A DNA stretch of 64,000 nt. It comes from Bradyrhizobium sp. 170. GTDB lineage: Bacteria > Pseudomonadota > Alphaproteobacteria > Rhizobiales > Xanthobacteraceae. The notes under the pieces are model-generated. The model saw nothing but the letters and a program-made list of their open reading frames with translations. It was not told the DNA's origin and ran no database searches. Both the position numbers and the translations under genes were made by a program. Below, in pieces: positions 44,264 through 53,149 of this stretch; positions within the stretch are counted from its first letter, which is position 1, and every line of letters starts with the position of its first letter. The stretch covers positions 6,076,001-6,140,000 of the forward strand of contig NZ_CP064703.1 in NCBI RefSeq assembly GCF_023101085.1, given 5' to 3'.

Positions 44264-45654
44264 CCGCCCAGCGTCACGTTGATCTGCTGGCCGCCGCGCA
44301 CCACCACGATGCGCCAGAGCCTGTTCGACGCTTTCGAGGCCTTGTCGAGGTCGCTGGTCTTGCCGATCTTCTGGCTATTGACGGCAAGGATGATGTCGCC
44401 CTTCTGGAAGCCGACGCTTGCCGCGGTGCCGCCGTCGGCGAGATCGATCACCACGACGCCCTCGGCCTGGGAATCCAGATGCAGTTCGTCGGCAATCGCC
44501 GGCGAGATATTGGAGACCTTGGCGCCCTGGAACGGCGAGCGCGCGGTGAGCACGATTTCATCGCGGTTGGTGTCGGGCGCCGTCTCCAGCGGCACCGTCA
44601 ATTTCACGGTCTTGCTGGAACGCTGCACGTCGATCTGCGCCGCACCGCCGAGCGGCCGCGTGGCGAAGCGATAGTCGAACGCGTTGGGCTCGTCGATCGT
44701 CTGCCCTTCAATCGCGACGATCAGGTCGGACGGCTTCAGGCCGGCGCGGGCGGCCGGACTGTTCGGCACGACGTTGGCGACCAAGGCGCCGTTCGGCAGT
44801 TTCAGCCCCAGCGTCTCGGCAATTTCCGGCGTCACCGCCTGCAGCTTTGCACCCAGCCACGGCCGCTTGACGGCCTTGCCGCCGCTCTTGGCCGACGCCA
44901 CCACCACGCGCACCATATTGGCCGGGATCGCAAAGCCAATGCCCTGCGAGCCGCCGGAGCGCGAGAAGATCGCTGTGTTGATGCCGACGAGCTTGCCGGT
45001 CATGTCGACCAGCGCGCCGCCCGAATTGCCGGGATTGATCGCGGCGTCGGTCTGGATGAAGAACTGGTAGTCGGTGATGCCGACCTTGGTGCGGGCCAGC
45101 GCGGAGACGATGCCATGGGTCACGGTCTGGCCGACACCGAACGGGTTGCCGACCGCGAGCACGACGTCGCCGACCAGCAGTTCATCGGAATTGGCAAAAT
45201 CGAGCGTCGCGAACTTCTCTCTCCCGTCCTTCACGCGCAGCACGGCCAGATCGGTGCGGCTGTCCTTGAGCACGATCTCGGCCTCGAACTCGCGCTTGTC
45301 GGCGAGCGAAATCTTGACCTGATCGGCACCCTCGATGACGTGGTTGTTGGTGACCACGAGCCCCACGGGGTCGACCATCACGCCCGATCCGAGCGAGCGC
45401 TGCATCTGCTCGGGCTGCTGGCCCGGCACGCCGAAGAAGCGGCGGAAGACCGGATCGTCCAAAAGCGGGTTGCGGTTCTGCACGGTCTTGGCGGCATAGA
45501 CGTTCACCACCGCCGGCTGCGCGCGCTGCACGATCGGCGCGTAGGACAGCCGCAGCTCGGCGCCCGAAGACGGCACGCGCCGGTCCTGCGCCAGCGCAGG
45601 CGTTGCTACGACTGCCGCAACCAGCAGCAGGGCGAAGGAGCGGATCAAATTCAT
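44260..45654 (-). CDS. Do/DegP-family periplasmic serine protease
   Basis: 464 residues with a signal peptide (MNLIRSFALLLVAAVVATPA). Catalytic triad: His105 in VTNNHVIEG, Asp135 in SRTDLAVL and Ser211 in NPGNSGGA. Two PDZ domains follow (SPAARAGLKPSDLIVAIEGQ; and GGTAASVGFQKGDIILAVNS). It degrades or refolds misfolded periplasmic proteins. The start is set by the signal peptide; upstream frame is not credible. First gene of the operon with rarA and the TPR gene. Confidence 0.93.
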   Translation of the reverse strand: MNLIRSFALLLVAAVVATPALAQDRRVPSSGAELRLSYAPIVQRAQPAVVNVYAAKTVQNRNPLLDDPVFRRFFGVPGQQPEQMQRSLGSGVMVDPVGLVVTNNHVIEGADQVKISLADKREFEAEIVLKDSRTDLAVLRVKDGREKFATLDFANSDELLVGDVVLAVGNPFGVGQTVTHGIVSALARTKVGITDYQFFIQTDAAINPGNSGGALVDMTGKLVGINTAIFSRSGGSQGIGFAIPANMVRVVVASAKSGGKAVKRPWLGAKLQAVTPEIAETLGLKLPNGALVANVVPNSPAARAGLKPSDLIVAIEGQTIDEPNAFDYRFATRPLGGAAQIDVQRSSKTVKLTVPLETAPDTNRDEIVLTARSPFQGAKVSNISPAIADELHLDSQAEGVVVIDLADGGTAASVGFQKGDIILAVNSQKIGKTSDLDKASKASNRLWRIVVVRGGQQINVTLGG

Positions 45655-45736
45655 GCGAAAATCCTGGAATTTGGCACCCCACATATAGATGCGCGGCGGC
45701 AACGAGAGAAGATGAAGGTGCACACAATACCGGCAG

Positions 45737-46114
45737 TCAGGCCGCGCGATCGGGCGTTTTGACGGCATCGGGCGCCGGCGCACAGGATAGCCGTTCCTGA
45801 TGGCCCTCGCCCCACGCGCGCAGCGTATCGATCACAGGCCGCAGGCTCTCGCCGATCTCCGACAGCGTGTACTCGACCCGTGGTGGCACCTCGGCATAGA
45901 CCTTGCGGATCACGAGCTTGTCGTCTTCGAGCGCTCGAAGCTGCTTGGTCAGCATGCGCTGGGTAATCCCGGGCATCCGCCGCCGCAACTCCCCGAACCG
46001 CTGGGTTCCGGCTTGCAGGTGGAACAGGATCACGCCCTTCCACTTGCCGTCGATCAGATCGAGCGTCGTCTCGACCGCGCAGCCCGGCCGATGAGCAAAA
46101 TTCCGCCGCTTCAT
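45737..46114 (-). CDS. HxlR-family transcriptional regulator
   Basis: 125 residues starting MKRRNFAHRPGCAVETTLDL behind AGGAAA. The HxlR winged helix is visible: CAVETTLDLIDGKWKGVILF, RFGELRRRMPGITQRMLTKQ, LRALEDDKLVIRKVYAEVPP, YTLSEIGESLRPVIDTL. The single N-terminal Cys (Cys12) may be redox- or electrophile-sensing. It is divergent from the quinone-reductase-like gene, which it probably controls. Confidence 0.9.
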   Translation of the reverse strand: MKRRNFAHRPGCAVETTLDLIDGKWKGVILFHLQAGTQRFGELRRRMPGITQRMLTKQLRALEDDKLVIRKVYAEVPPRVEYTLSEIGESLRPVIDTLRAWGEGHQERLSCAPAPDAVKTPDRAA

Positions 46115-46249
46115 GTGCTGTTTCCTGGGCAATTTCCCAATAGTATCCAAACAGGGACTAGTTCCCCGAATTTACAGTACTTGCCAAGTTGACGCCAGCG
46201 CGACAGTTAGGTCGCAACCGCTTGATCAAGCAAACAGGAGGGCACGGGC

Positions 46250-47263
46250 ATGAAGGCCGTCGGGTACAAAAAATCGCTCCCCATCGAGGATGCGGATTCG
46301 CTGATCGATTTCGAGACCGCCAAGCCGGAACCGCAGGGCCGCGACGTCAGGGTCGCCGTCAAGGCGATCTCGGCCAACCCGGTCGACTACAAGGTCCGCA
46401 AGCGCGCCGCCCCGCCCGAGGGCGAGACCAAGATCCTGGGCTATGACGCGGCCGGCATCGTCGATGCCGTCGGCCCCGACGTGACCCTGTTCAAGGCGGG
46501 CGACGAAGTGTTTTACGCCGGCTCGATCCTGCGCCAGGGCACCAACGCCGAATTTCATCTGGTCGATGAGCGGATCGTCGGCCGCAAGCCGAAATCGCTT
46601 TCGTTCGCGCAGGCCGCAGCGCTGCCGCTCACTTCGATCACCGCATGGGAATTGCTGTTCGACCGGCTCGGCGCCGTGCCGGGCAAGAGCGTCGATCCGC
46701 GCACGCTCTTGATCACCGGCGGCGCCGGTGGCGTCGGCTCGATCCTGATCCAGCTCGCGCGCCGCCTCACCGGCCTGACCGTTGTCGCCACCGCCACGCG
46801 CCCCGAGTCGCAAAAATGGTGCCTCGACCTCGGGGCGCATGCCGTGATCGACCATTCCCAACCGATGAAAGCGCAGATCGAAAAGCTGAAGGTGCCGCCG
46901 GTAGGTCTCGTCGCGAGCCTCACCTTCACCGACCAGCACTACAAGGCGATCGCCGATTTCATCGCGCCGCAAGGCAAGTTCGGGCTGATCGACGATCCCC
47001 CGGAATTCACGGTCTCTGCCTTCAAGGGCAAGGCGGTCTCGATCCACTGGGAATCGATGTTCACCCGCTCTTCGTTCCAGACGGCTGACATGATCGCGCA
47101 GCATCATCTGCTCAACGATGTGGCAGACCTGATCGACAAGGGCGTGCTGCGCACCACCCTCGACCAAACTTTCGGCACCATCAACGCGGCCAATCTGAAA
47201 CGGGCGCACGCGTTGCTAGAGTCAGGCAAATCGCGGGGCAAGATCGTGTTGGAGGGATGGTAG
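46250..47263 (+). CDS. Zinc-type alcohol dehydrogenase-like / quinone reductase
   Basis: 337-residue medium-chain dehydrogenase/reductase without the catalytic zinc cysteines. GYDAAGIVDAVG, then ALPLTSITAWELLFDRLG and the NADP-binding LLITGGAGGVGSILIQLARR identify the ZADH/quinone-oxidoreductase subgroup. It reduces quinones or enones with NADPH. Divergent partner is the HxlR regulator, a pairing common for electrophile stress genes. GGAGG is upstream of the ATG. Confidence 0.92.
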   Translation: MKAVGYKKSLPIEDADSLIDFETAKPEPQGRDVRVAVKAISANPVDYKVRKRAAPPEGETKILGYDAAGIVDAVGPDVTLFKAGDEVFYAGSILRQGTNAEFHLVDERIVGRKPKSLSFAQAAALPLTSITAWELLFDRLGAVPGKSVDPRTLLITGGAGGVGSILIQLARRLTGLTVVATATRPESQKWCLDLGAHAVIDHSQPMKAQIEKLKVPPVGLVASLTFTDQHYKAIADFIAPQGKFGLIDDPPEFTVSAFKGKAVSIHWESMFTRSSFQTADMIAQHHLLNDVADLIDKGVLRTTLDQTFGTINAANLKRAHALLESGKSRGKIVLEGW

Positions 47264-47395
47264 CGGCTGCCCAACAAACGGGGTTGATCGGGAGGTCGAT
47301 TCAAGGGACGCTGTTCCATCGATCCGGGACGGCTGTCGCCGAAAACCCCGGCGCGAATTGCCGGGGAACACGGAAGACAGGAGACCTGTTTCGAC

Positions 47396-48373
47396 ATGAT
47401 ACGGATGTTTCTGACGGCCGCGATAGCGTCGGCCTGTGTGGTGGGCTGTGCCTCGATCGCAACAGCGCAAGGCAGCTACCCCGAAAAACCGCTGCAGTTG
47501 ATCGTGCCCTTTCCGGCGGGCGGCGCCTCCGACGTCGTCGGGCGCATCCTTGCCGGCGAGCTCGAGAGCCGTCTGGGCAAGCCCGTCATCGTGATCAATC
47601 GCCCCGGCGGCGGCACCACGATCGCCGCCAAGGAGGTCGCCATCGCGGCTCCCGATGGCTACACCCTGTTCTCCAGCTCGAATTCGACCTTCACCTTGCA
47701 GAATGCGGTGAAGGAGAACGTGCCGTATGACAGCGCGAAGGATTTCGAGCCGATCGCCCAGACCGGCACCATAACGATGGTGCTGGTCACCCATCGCGAC
47801 AATCCGATCAAGGACGTTGCTGCGCTGGTTGCGGCGGCCAAGGCCAATCCAGACAAGCTATCGCTGGCTTCCTTTGGCGTGGCGACCATTTCGCATTTTG
47901 CCGGCGAGCTGTTCAAATCGAGTGCCGGCATCAAGATGGTGCACCTGCCCTACAGGGGCAGCGCACCGGCGATGAACGACCTGATGGGCAAGCACATCGA
48001 GTACCACGTCGACACCGTGATCGCGATCCGGCCGCAGATAGAAGCCGGTACGGTTCGCCCGCTGGCGGTGTTCTCCGCCAAGCGCTCGCAGTTCCTTCCC
48101 GACGTTCCGACGCTCGCCGAACTCGGTTATCCTAATATCGACCTTGTCTCCTGGGGTACCGTGGTCGTGCCGAAGGGAGTCCCGCCAGCCATTCGCGATC
48201 GGCTGACCTCGGTGCTGGAAGAGGCGATCGCAAGCCCTGCGGTGATCGAGCGCTTCAAGAAGGTCGGGTATGAGGCCGGCTTCAAGCGCTATCCGGATTG
48301 GCCGGGCTTCATCGCCAAGGAAACCGCCGAGATGAAGGAACTGGCTCGGCAGGGCGGGATCAAGGAAGAGTAA
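47396..48373 (+). CDS. Tripartite tricarboxylate transporter (Bug) receptor
   Basis: 325 residues starting MIRMFLTAAIASACVVGCAS, a signal peptide with a possible lipobox around VVGCAS. Bug motifs are YPEKPLQLIVPFPAGGASDV, VIVINRPGGGTTIAAKEV and TLFSSSNSTFTLQNAV. It binds an organic anion or amide in the periplasm; no TctAB genes are adjacent. An amidase gene follows after seven bases, implying that the ligand is an amide or nitrile-derived compound. Confidence 0.9.
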   Translation: MIRMFLTAAIASACVVGCASIATAQGSYPEKPLQLIVPFPAGGASDVVGRILAGELESRLGKPVIVINRPGGGTTIAAKEVAIAAPDGYTLFSSSNSTFTLQNAVKENVPYDSAKDFEPIAQTGTITMVLVTHRDNPIKDVAALVAAAKANPDKLSLASFGVATISHFAGELFKSSAGIKMVHLPYRGSAPAMNDLMGKHIEYHVDTVIAIRPQIEAGTVRPLAVFSAKRSQFLPDVPTLAELGYPNIDLVSWGTVVVPKGVPPAIRDRLTSVLEEAIASPAVIERFKKVGYEAGFKRYPDWPGFIAKETAEMKELARQGGIKEE

Positions 48374-48380
48374 TCCTGAC

Positions 48381-49874
48381 ATGAGCGAGCCGTGCGATCT
48401 GCCCGCGGTAACGGCCCGGGCGCTGATCGGCGAGCGCAAGCTTTCGCCGGTCGAACTCATGGACAGTTGCATCCGGCGGATCGAGGAGATCGATCCCGCC
48501 GTCAATGCGGTCATTGCGCGCGCGTTCGAGACGGCGCGCGCAACGGCGCGGGAGAGCGAGGCTGCCGTGATGCGCGGAGATGCGCTCGGTCCGCTGCACG
48601 GGCTTCCGCTCGGGGTCAAGGACCTGATCGACGCCAGGGGGTTGCCGACGAGTTTTGGCAGCGTGCTGTTCGCAGACAACATCGCGGCCGAGGATGAGGC
48701 TGTTGTCGCGATGCTCAGGCGCTCCGGCGCCATCGTCGTCGGCAAGACCAATGTCCCCGAATGGGGCGCGGGCGGCAACACCCGCAATGCGCTTCATGGC
48801 GCCACCGGCAATCCCTTTGACCCCGAGCGCTCCGCCGCAGGCTCGTCCGGCGGATCGGCGGTAGCGCTTGCCACCGGCATGGTGCCGCTGGCGACCGGGT
48901 CGGATACCGGGGGCTCGGTCAGGAACCCCGCCGCGTTTTGCGGTGTCGTCGGATTCCGCCCCTCGCCCGGGCTGATCGCGAGCAACAGCCGCAACATGGC
49001 CTGGCTGCAGATCTCACAGCTTGGACCAATGGCGAGAAATGTATCGGATGCCTGTCTGATGCTTTCCTGCATGCTGGATCGCGACGCGCGGGATCCGCTG
49101 TCGGCCATCCTTCACGCCGGCGGAGCGCCCGAGCGTGCGACCTATCGCAATCCGCCAAGGGTCGATCTCGCTACCTTGCGGATCGCAGCGACATCCGATT
49201 TCGGATTTGCGCCGACGGAGCGCGCCATCGCCGAGACGTTCCGGAAGAAGCTCGCGACATTCGGATCGGCGTTCCGCAGCCTCGAATGGACCCATCCGGA
49301 TTGCAGCCATGCCGACGAGGTGTTCCGGATCCTGCGCGCCGTCGCATTTCTGGGGCGTCACCGTGAACTCGCCGAGAAATATCCGGACAAGGTGGGCCCC
49401 AATATTCGCGACAATGTCGCCGAGGGGCTCGGCTATTCCGCGCTCGACGTGGCGCGTGCGCTGTCGCTGCAGACCGCGCTCTATCGGAGCTGGCAGACAT
49501 TCTTCGGCGAGCATGATTTTGTCATTGCGCCGACGGTCACGATCAGCCCGCGGCCGTGGTCGGAGCTCTACCCGGCCATGATCGACGGCACGCCGACCAA
49601 AAGCTATTTCCACTGGCTGGCGCTGGCCTATGCCGTCACCAATGCCGGACATCCGGTGGTGGCGATACCGGCCGGCCGCGACGGCGTCGGACTGCCGTTC
49701 GGCATCCAGATCATCGGCCCGCGCGGCGGCGATGTCGCGACGCTTTCGGTTGCCCGCGAGATCGAGGCGCTGCTTGCCGCCAATCCGGAGACGGCCCGTC
49801 CCGTGCCGGATCTCGCCTGGCTGCGCCGCCAGCCACCGATGTCCGACCGGCCGGGTTTTCTGGATTTCGACTGA
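48381..49874 (+). CDS. Amidase signature family enzyme
   Basis: 497 residues. The Ser-cisSer-Lys triad is clear: Lys80 in GLPLGVKDLIDA, GSSGGS (154-159) and the nucleophile Ser179 in GSDTGGSVRNPA. It hydrolyses an amide to acid and ammonia. It is translationally close to the Bug receptor gene upstream (seven bases), which suggests that receptor and enzyme act on the same compound. Specificity is not visible; it is not a GatA because the gatCB partners are absent. Confidence 0.92.
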   Translation: MSEPCDLPAVTARALIGERKLSPVELMDSCIRRIEEIDPAVNAVIARAFETARATARESEAAVMRGDALGPLHGLPLGVKDLIDARGLPTSFGSVLFADNIAAEDEAVVAMLRRSGAIVVGKTNVPEWGAGGNTRNALHGATGNPFDPERSAAGSSGGSAVALATGMVPLATGSDTGGSVRNPAAFCGVVGFRPSPGLIASNSRNMAWLQISQLGPMARNVSDACLMLSCMLDRDARDPLSAILHAGGAPERATYRNPPRVDLATLRIAATSDFGFAPTERAIAETFRKKLATFGSAFRSLEWTHPDCSHADEVFRILRAVAFLGRHRELAEKYPDKVGPNIRDNVAEGLGYSALDVARALSLQTALYRSWQTFFGEHDFVIAPTVTISPRPWSELYPAMIDGTPTKSYFHWLALAYAVTNAGHPVVAIPAGRDGVGLPFGIQIIGPRGGDVATLSVAREIEALLAANPETARPVPDLAWLRRQPPMSDRPGFLDFD

Positions 49875-50211
49875 GGCGATGTTCCCTAGCGGTTATTGCC
49901 AATTCCAAAGCCCTCAAATTGAACGGACTGAGCGACGCCCCGGCGTCGAGTCCTTTGCGGTGGTGTGCAGCGGACAAGTTCCAGGGACGGAACAACAGCT
50001 CTCCTCGCCTCGCGCGCCCGAGATTTCCTGCCAAGCGGCCTCCTGAACGCACATTCATCAAAATTAAATCCGCCACCAAAACCGTTTGGGAGCCGACACT
50101 TAGGCAACGAATCTCACTCGAAAGTGTTTAGCGATTGTCTGTTTTTGCGAAGGAACGAACGTCGTCCGAATGTAATGTGTTCGGCGACTGTCTTACGGAA
50201 AGGAGTGATCC
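49875..50211. other. Intergenic, nothing recognised
   Basis: 337 bases between the amidase and the Gly/Tyr-rich protein. Short frames lack ribosome binding sites and domains. The GGAAAGGAGTGA just before 50212 is the ribosome binding site of the next gene; its promoter must lie here but is not obvious. Confidence 0.45.
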
Positions 50212-50592
50212 ATGAGGAAAGCACCTTTGGCTTTGGCCGCAGCGGCGGTCCTGGGCCTGACGGCGGTAACGGCACCTTCGCCGGCGGAGGCCCACTGGCG
50301 CGGAGGGGGATGGGGACCAGGCCTGGCCGGCGGACTTTTGGCGGGAGCAATAATCGGCGGCATCGCGTCCAGCGCTTACGCCTATGGTCCGGGTTACGGA
50401 TATTATGGCGGCTACCCGGGCTATTACGGCGGATATTACGGCGGTTACGCGCCAGCCTACTATGGCGGCTATTACGGCAATCCTTATCCCGTGGTCCGCT
50501 ATCGCCGCGTGATCCGCCCGGCGTACGCCTACTATGGCGGTCCGCGATTCTATGGTCCGCGGTATTACGGCGGCTACTATCGTCGCTGGTAA
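50212..50592 (+). CDS. Exported Gly/Tyr-rich repeat protein
   Basis: 126 residues with a signal peptide (KAPLALAAAAVLGLTAVTAP) after a strong AAGGAGTG site. A second hydrophobic stretch (GLAGGLLAGAIIGGIASSAY) is followed by about 65 residues of YGG/GYY repeats (GYYGGYPGYYGGYYGGYAPA) and an Arg-rich end. Probably a surface or periplasmic structural protein; the same layout is common in rhizobia. Terminator follows directly. Confidence 0.8.
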   Translation: MRKAPLALAAAAVLGLTAVTAPSPAEAHWRGGGWGPGLAGGLLAGAIIGGIASSAYAYGPGYGYYGGYPGYYGGYYGGYAPAYYGGYYGNPYPVVRYRRVIRPAYAYYGGPRFYGPRYYGGYYRRW

Positions 50593-50604
50593 TCCAGCAA
50601 AATG

Positions 50605-50635
50605 AAAAGGGCCGCCCGACTGGCGGCCCTTTTTG
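50605..50635 (+). terminator. Intrinsic terminator
   Basis: aaaagggccgcc pairs with ggcggcccttttt, with a short loop (cgact), followed by T residues, 12 bases after the Gly/Tyr-rich gene. It is also positioned to end the convergent DUF1236 gene. Confidence 0.9.
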
Positions 50636-50655
50636 CTTGGCGCCACGAGAGCACC

Positions 50656-51000
50656 TTAGTCGATTTCATGCACCACCGTGCGGGTGGCGGGATCAACCAG
50701 CATCACGCGATTGTTCGAGTAGACGTAGCGATACTTGGTCACTGACGGGCCCCAATCCGACGGCACCGCCGTGAGTTCGACCTCGGTCGGTACCTTGGCG
50801 CCGACGATGATTCTTTCCTGTGTTTCCACCGGACGGATCTTGTGCTCGGTGACGTAACTCTTGATGCGGGTGCGATACTCCGGCTCGATCCGGACTGTCG
50901 CGCCAGCGGCTCCGGTCGTCGTCTCGACGGTAGTGCTCTGAGCGTTGGCCATCGTCGCAACCAGCGACGCTGCCGCCGCAATCATGAATAGCTTCTTCAT
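50656..51000 (-). CDS. DUF1236 exported protein
   Basis: 114 residues starting MKKLFMIAAAASLVATMANA (signal peptide) with GAGGAGG upstream. The mature part carries the DUF1236 pattern: IKSYVTEHKIRPVETQERII, VGAKVPTEVELTAVPSDW and KYRYVYSNNRVMLVDPATR. These small periplasmic proteins are abundant in Bradyrhizobium and uncharacterised. Confidence 0.87.
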   Translation of the reverse strand: MKKLFMIAAAASLVATMANAQSTTVETTTGAAGATVRIEPEYRTRIKSYVTEHKIRPVETQERIIVGAKVPTEVELTAVPSDWGPSVTKYRYVYSNNRVMLVDPATRTVVHEID

Positions 51001-51148
51001 CTGGTTCCTCCTCAAACCGCATCAGTGCGGCTGCAGGAAAAACAGATTTTTCGCGCTCTTGTTCCGAGAAGAATTCAGCACCGCAACGCGTTGAATGGGC
51101 AACGATATCGCCTGACGCGACGCTTTCAGAACGGCACTCCGATGCATC

Positions 51149-51448
51149 TCAAACGGGCGTGATGCCTTCAACGAAGATCAACCGCCGATCCAGTGCAGTC
51201 CGCCGCACGTTCAGCGCCTCGGCATATTCCGGCGAGGCGTACCATTCGCGCAAACGTTCCATCGTCGGAAATTCGACGACGATGATGGTCTTCGGCGGCG
51301 GGCCGCCTTCGATCACACTTGCAGCGCCGCCGCGCACCAGATAGCGGCCGCCATACTGCGCGATCGTTTTCGCGGCGATGGTGCGATAGGCCTCGAAGCC
51401 TGCTGGGTCGCGCACGTCGTCCACTTCGGAAATGACATAGGCTGGCAT
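51149..51448 (-). CDS. DUF1330 protein
   Basis: 99 residues starting MPAYVISEVDDVRDPAGFEA. DUF1330 signs are FEAYRTIAAKTIAQYGGRYL, VRGG, and FPTMERLREWYASPEYAEAL. It adopts a dimeric ferredoxin-like barrel. No substrate known. It lies 28 bases downstream of the GreA-family gene on the same strand, so the two probably share a transcript. Confidence 0.9.
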   Translation of the reverse strand: MPAYVISEVDDVRDPAGFEAYRTIAAKTIAQYGGRYLVRGGAASVIEGGPPPKTIIVVEFPTMERLREWYASPEYAEALNVRRTALDRRLIFVEGITPV

Positions 51449-51476
51449 CCCTCACCTCGCCGGATGGCTTTGCAGA

Positions 51477-51935
51477 TCACCGGATTTCCAGGATCTCCGC
51501 TTCGCCTCCGGCGATGACGACGACTTCGCCGGCACCCTTGCCGAACAGCGCGCGCGCCAGTGGCGATGCGTGCGAGATCGTCCCGCGCACAGGATCGGCC
51601 TCGTCTTCGCCGACGATCCGGAACGTCTGCCGGCGGTCATCCTCGCGCACGATGGTGACGGTGTGGCCGAGCCGCACGACCGAATTGTCCGCGGGCTCCG
51701 GGATCACCGCCGCCGTAGCGCGACGCGCGCTCCAATAACGGACATCGCGGCGGGCGCCGGCCAGGGCCGCCCGATCTCCTGCGGATTGCGCTGCAGCCTG
51801 GGCCGCTTGGGCCTCGGCCAATGCTTCCTCGATCCGGCGGAGACCCTCGGCGGTCACGTCATTCGGAAGATCGGAGATCGGCCGGTCAGGCAGATCCTCG
51901 ACGTCCTCGGTTTCCTTGACGAAAGCACGGCTCAT
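51477..51935 (-). CDS. GreA/GreB-family elongation factor-like protein
   Basis: 152 residues. A shortened N-terminal coiled coil (EGLRRIEEALAEAQAAQAAA) with the sequence RAALAGARRDVRYWSARRAT is followed by the GreA C-terminal FKBP-like domain (VRLGHTVTIVREDDRRQTFR, IVGEDEADPVRGTISHASPL, ARALFGKGAGEVV). Members bind RNA polymerase and stimulate transcript cleavage; this copy is probably a second Gre-type factor. Confidence 0.87.
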   Translation of the reverse strand: MSRAFVKETEDVEDLPDRPISDLPNDVTAEGLRRIEEALAEAQAAQAAAQSAGDRAALAGARRDVRYWSARRATAAVIPEPADNSVVRLGHTVTIVREDDRRQTFRIVGEDEADPVRGTISHASPLARALFGKGAGEVVVIAGGEAEILEIR

Positions 51936-52019
51936 GCATGTTGAACGTCTGCGGCCCCCGACGGTTCCTATGAACCCACGCGCCCGTAATGGTGACGAGA
52001 CCGCATGAGCGGCAGGTCC

Positions 52020-52478
52020 TTAGCTGCTGATCCCAGTCAAGACCGCGACATCTCGCTCGCCGTCCAAGACCGCCTCGAACTCCTGGGCGAACCTATCGAC
52101 AGCAACATACTCAGTCGTGAAACGAATAGTAGCCAAATTCTGGAGGTCAGCATCAGGCGTTGTCCAGACCTCCGAGGAAAGGTCAACGTGCACGAGAAGC
52201 GTTCCACGGACGTCGTACGGTCTAACAACAATCCTGAGGTGGCATTGCTCTAGGCTTCCCGGCTTCTCCTTGCTCCAGAAGCCACCCTCGATGAGCGCTG
52301 GGGTGGTCGCTGTCAGTGGAAAAGATCTGAGGGCGGCGACGAAGGTTTGTTTCACGTCGATCGGATTAACCCACGCCGCTCCCCGCGCCGAGAATTCACC
52401 TGATTTCACCGTCGCGACAATCTTACCAGTCCCATCATCGTCGGGCTGATAAGCAACCTGCAATTCCGATGCACTCAT
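52020..52478 (-). CDS. Hypothetical protein (152 aa)
   Basis: Starts MSASELQVAYQPDDDGTGKI; beta-rich with VNPIDVKQTFVAALRSFPLT, HLRIVVRPYDVRGTLLVHVD and VWTTPDADLQNLATIRFTTE. No signal peptide, membrane segment or recognised domain. Longer upstream frames pass into rplQ and are rejected. It lies after the ribosomal terminator, so it is transcribed separately. Confidence 0.65.
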   Translation of the reverse strand: MSASELQVAYQPDDDGTGKIVATVKSGEFSARGAAWVNPIDVKQTFVAALRSFPLTATTPALIEGGFWSKEKPGSLEQCHLRIVVRPYDVRGTLLVHVDLSSEVWTTPDADLQNLATIRFTTEYVAVDRFAQEFEAVLDGERDVAVLTGISS

Positions 52479-52558
52479 CCGGCGAACTCCAATGGTGCCC
52501 TGCGATTGTCTCACCGCATTGAAACAGTTTGGAAGAGTCTGTGCGTTTGAACCGCAAA

Positions 52559-52590
52559 TAAAAAGCGGCGCTGGAAGCGCCGCTTTTGAA
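52559..52590 (-). terminator. Intrinsic terminator of the ribosomal operon
   Basis: Minus-strand aaaagcggcgct pairs perfectly with agcgccgctttt (12-bp stem, three-base loop) and runs into TTTTTATTTG. It lies about 20 bases after the rplQ stop codon. Confidence 0.9.
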
Positions 52591-52609
52591 ACTTGCGATT
52601 TCGGAAAAC

Positions 52610-53026
52610 TTACGCCGCTTCGGCGGACTTTTCCTGCACCGGGCCGGAATCCAGGCCCTTGGCGTCGACGTCGCGGTCGACGAACTCGATCACGGCCATC
52701 GGGGCGTTGTCGCCGTAGCGGAAGCCGGCCTTGATGATGCGGGTGTAGCCGCCCTGGCGGTCCTTGTAGCGGGGCGCCAGCGTGTCGAACAGCTTCCTGA
52801 CCTGGTCCTTGTCGCGCATCTCGGAGATCGCCTGGCGGCGCATGGCGAGCCCGCCCTTCTTGCCGAGGGTGACCAGCTTCTCGACGATCGGGCGCAATTC
52901 CTTTGCCTTCGGGAGCGTGGTGACGATCTGCTCGTGCTTGATCAGCGCCGCGCACATGTTGGCGAACATCGCATTGCGATGCTCGGCGGTGCGGTTGAGC
53001 TTACGATGAACCTTGCCGTGACGCAT
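52610..53026 (-). CDS. rplQ: 50S ribosomal protein L17
   Basis: 138 residues starting [20 protein letters not shown], the L17 N-terminus, with [20 protein letters not shown]. It lies in the tail of the large subunit near the exit tunnel. It is the last gene of the alpha operon, separated from rpoA by 123 bases that hold a hairpin. The extended Ala-rich C-terminus ([19 protein letters not shown]) is typical of Alphaproteobacteria. Confidence 0.96.
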   Translation of the reverse strand: MRHGKVHRKLNRTAEHRNAMFANMCAALIKHEQIVTTLPKAKELRPIVEKLVTLGKKGGLAMRRQAISEMRDKDQVRKLFDTLAPRYKDRQGGYTRIIKAGFRYGDNAPMAVIEFVDRDVDAKGLDSGPVQEKSAEAA

Positions 53027-53104
53027 TGATCTATTCCTTGATTTGGCTTCGTCACGACGGTTCGTCGGACATGTTGCTCAGGTGGGCTGCCTGCGTTCGC
53101 CCGT

Positions 53105-53133
53105 TAAAAAGCGCGATGAAACATCATCGCGCT
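53105..53133 (-). terminator. Hairpin with T-run between rpoA and rplQ
   Basis: A 10-bp perfect stem (agcgcgatga / tcatcgcgct, four-base loop) lies directly after rpoA on the minus strand and is followed by TTTTAACGG. It looks like a weak intrinsic terminator or a processing site inside the operon. Confidence 0.55.
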
Positions 53134-53149
53134 CTGACTTGTCGTTCGA

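Noticed and set aside
46150..46175. gggactagttccc as an HxlR operator
   Set aside because: The sequence is not truly symmetric; without other copies I cannot support it as a binding site.
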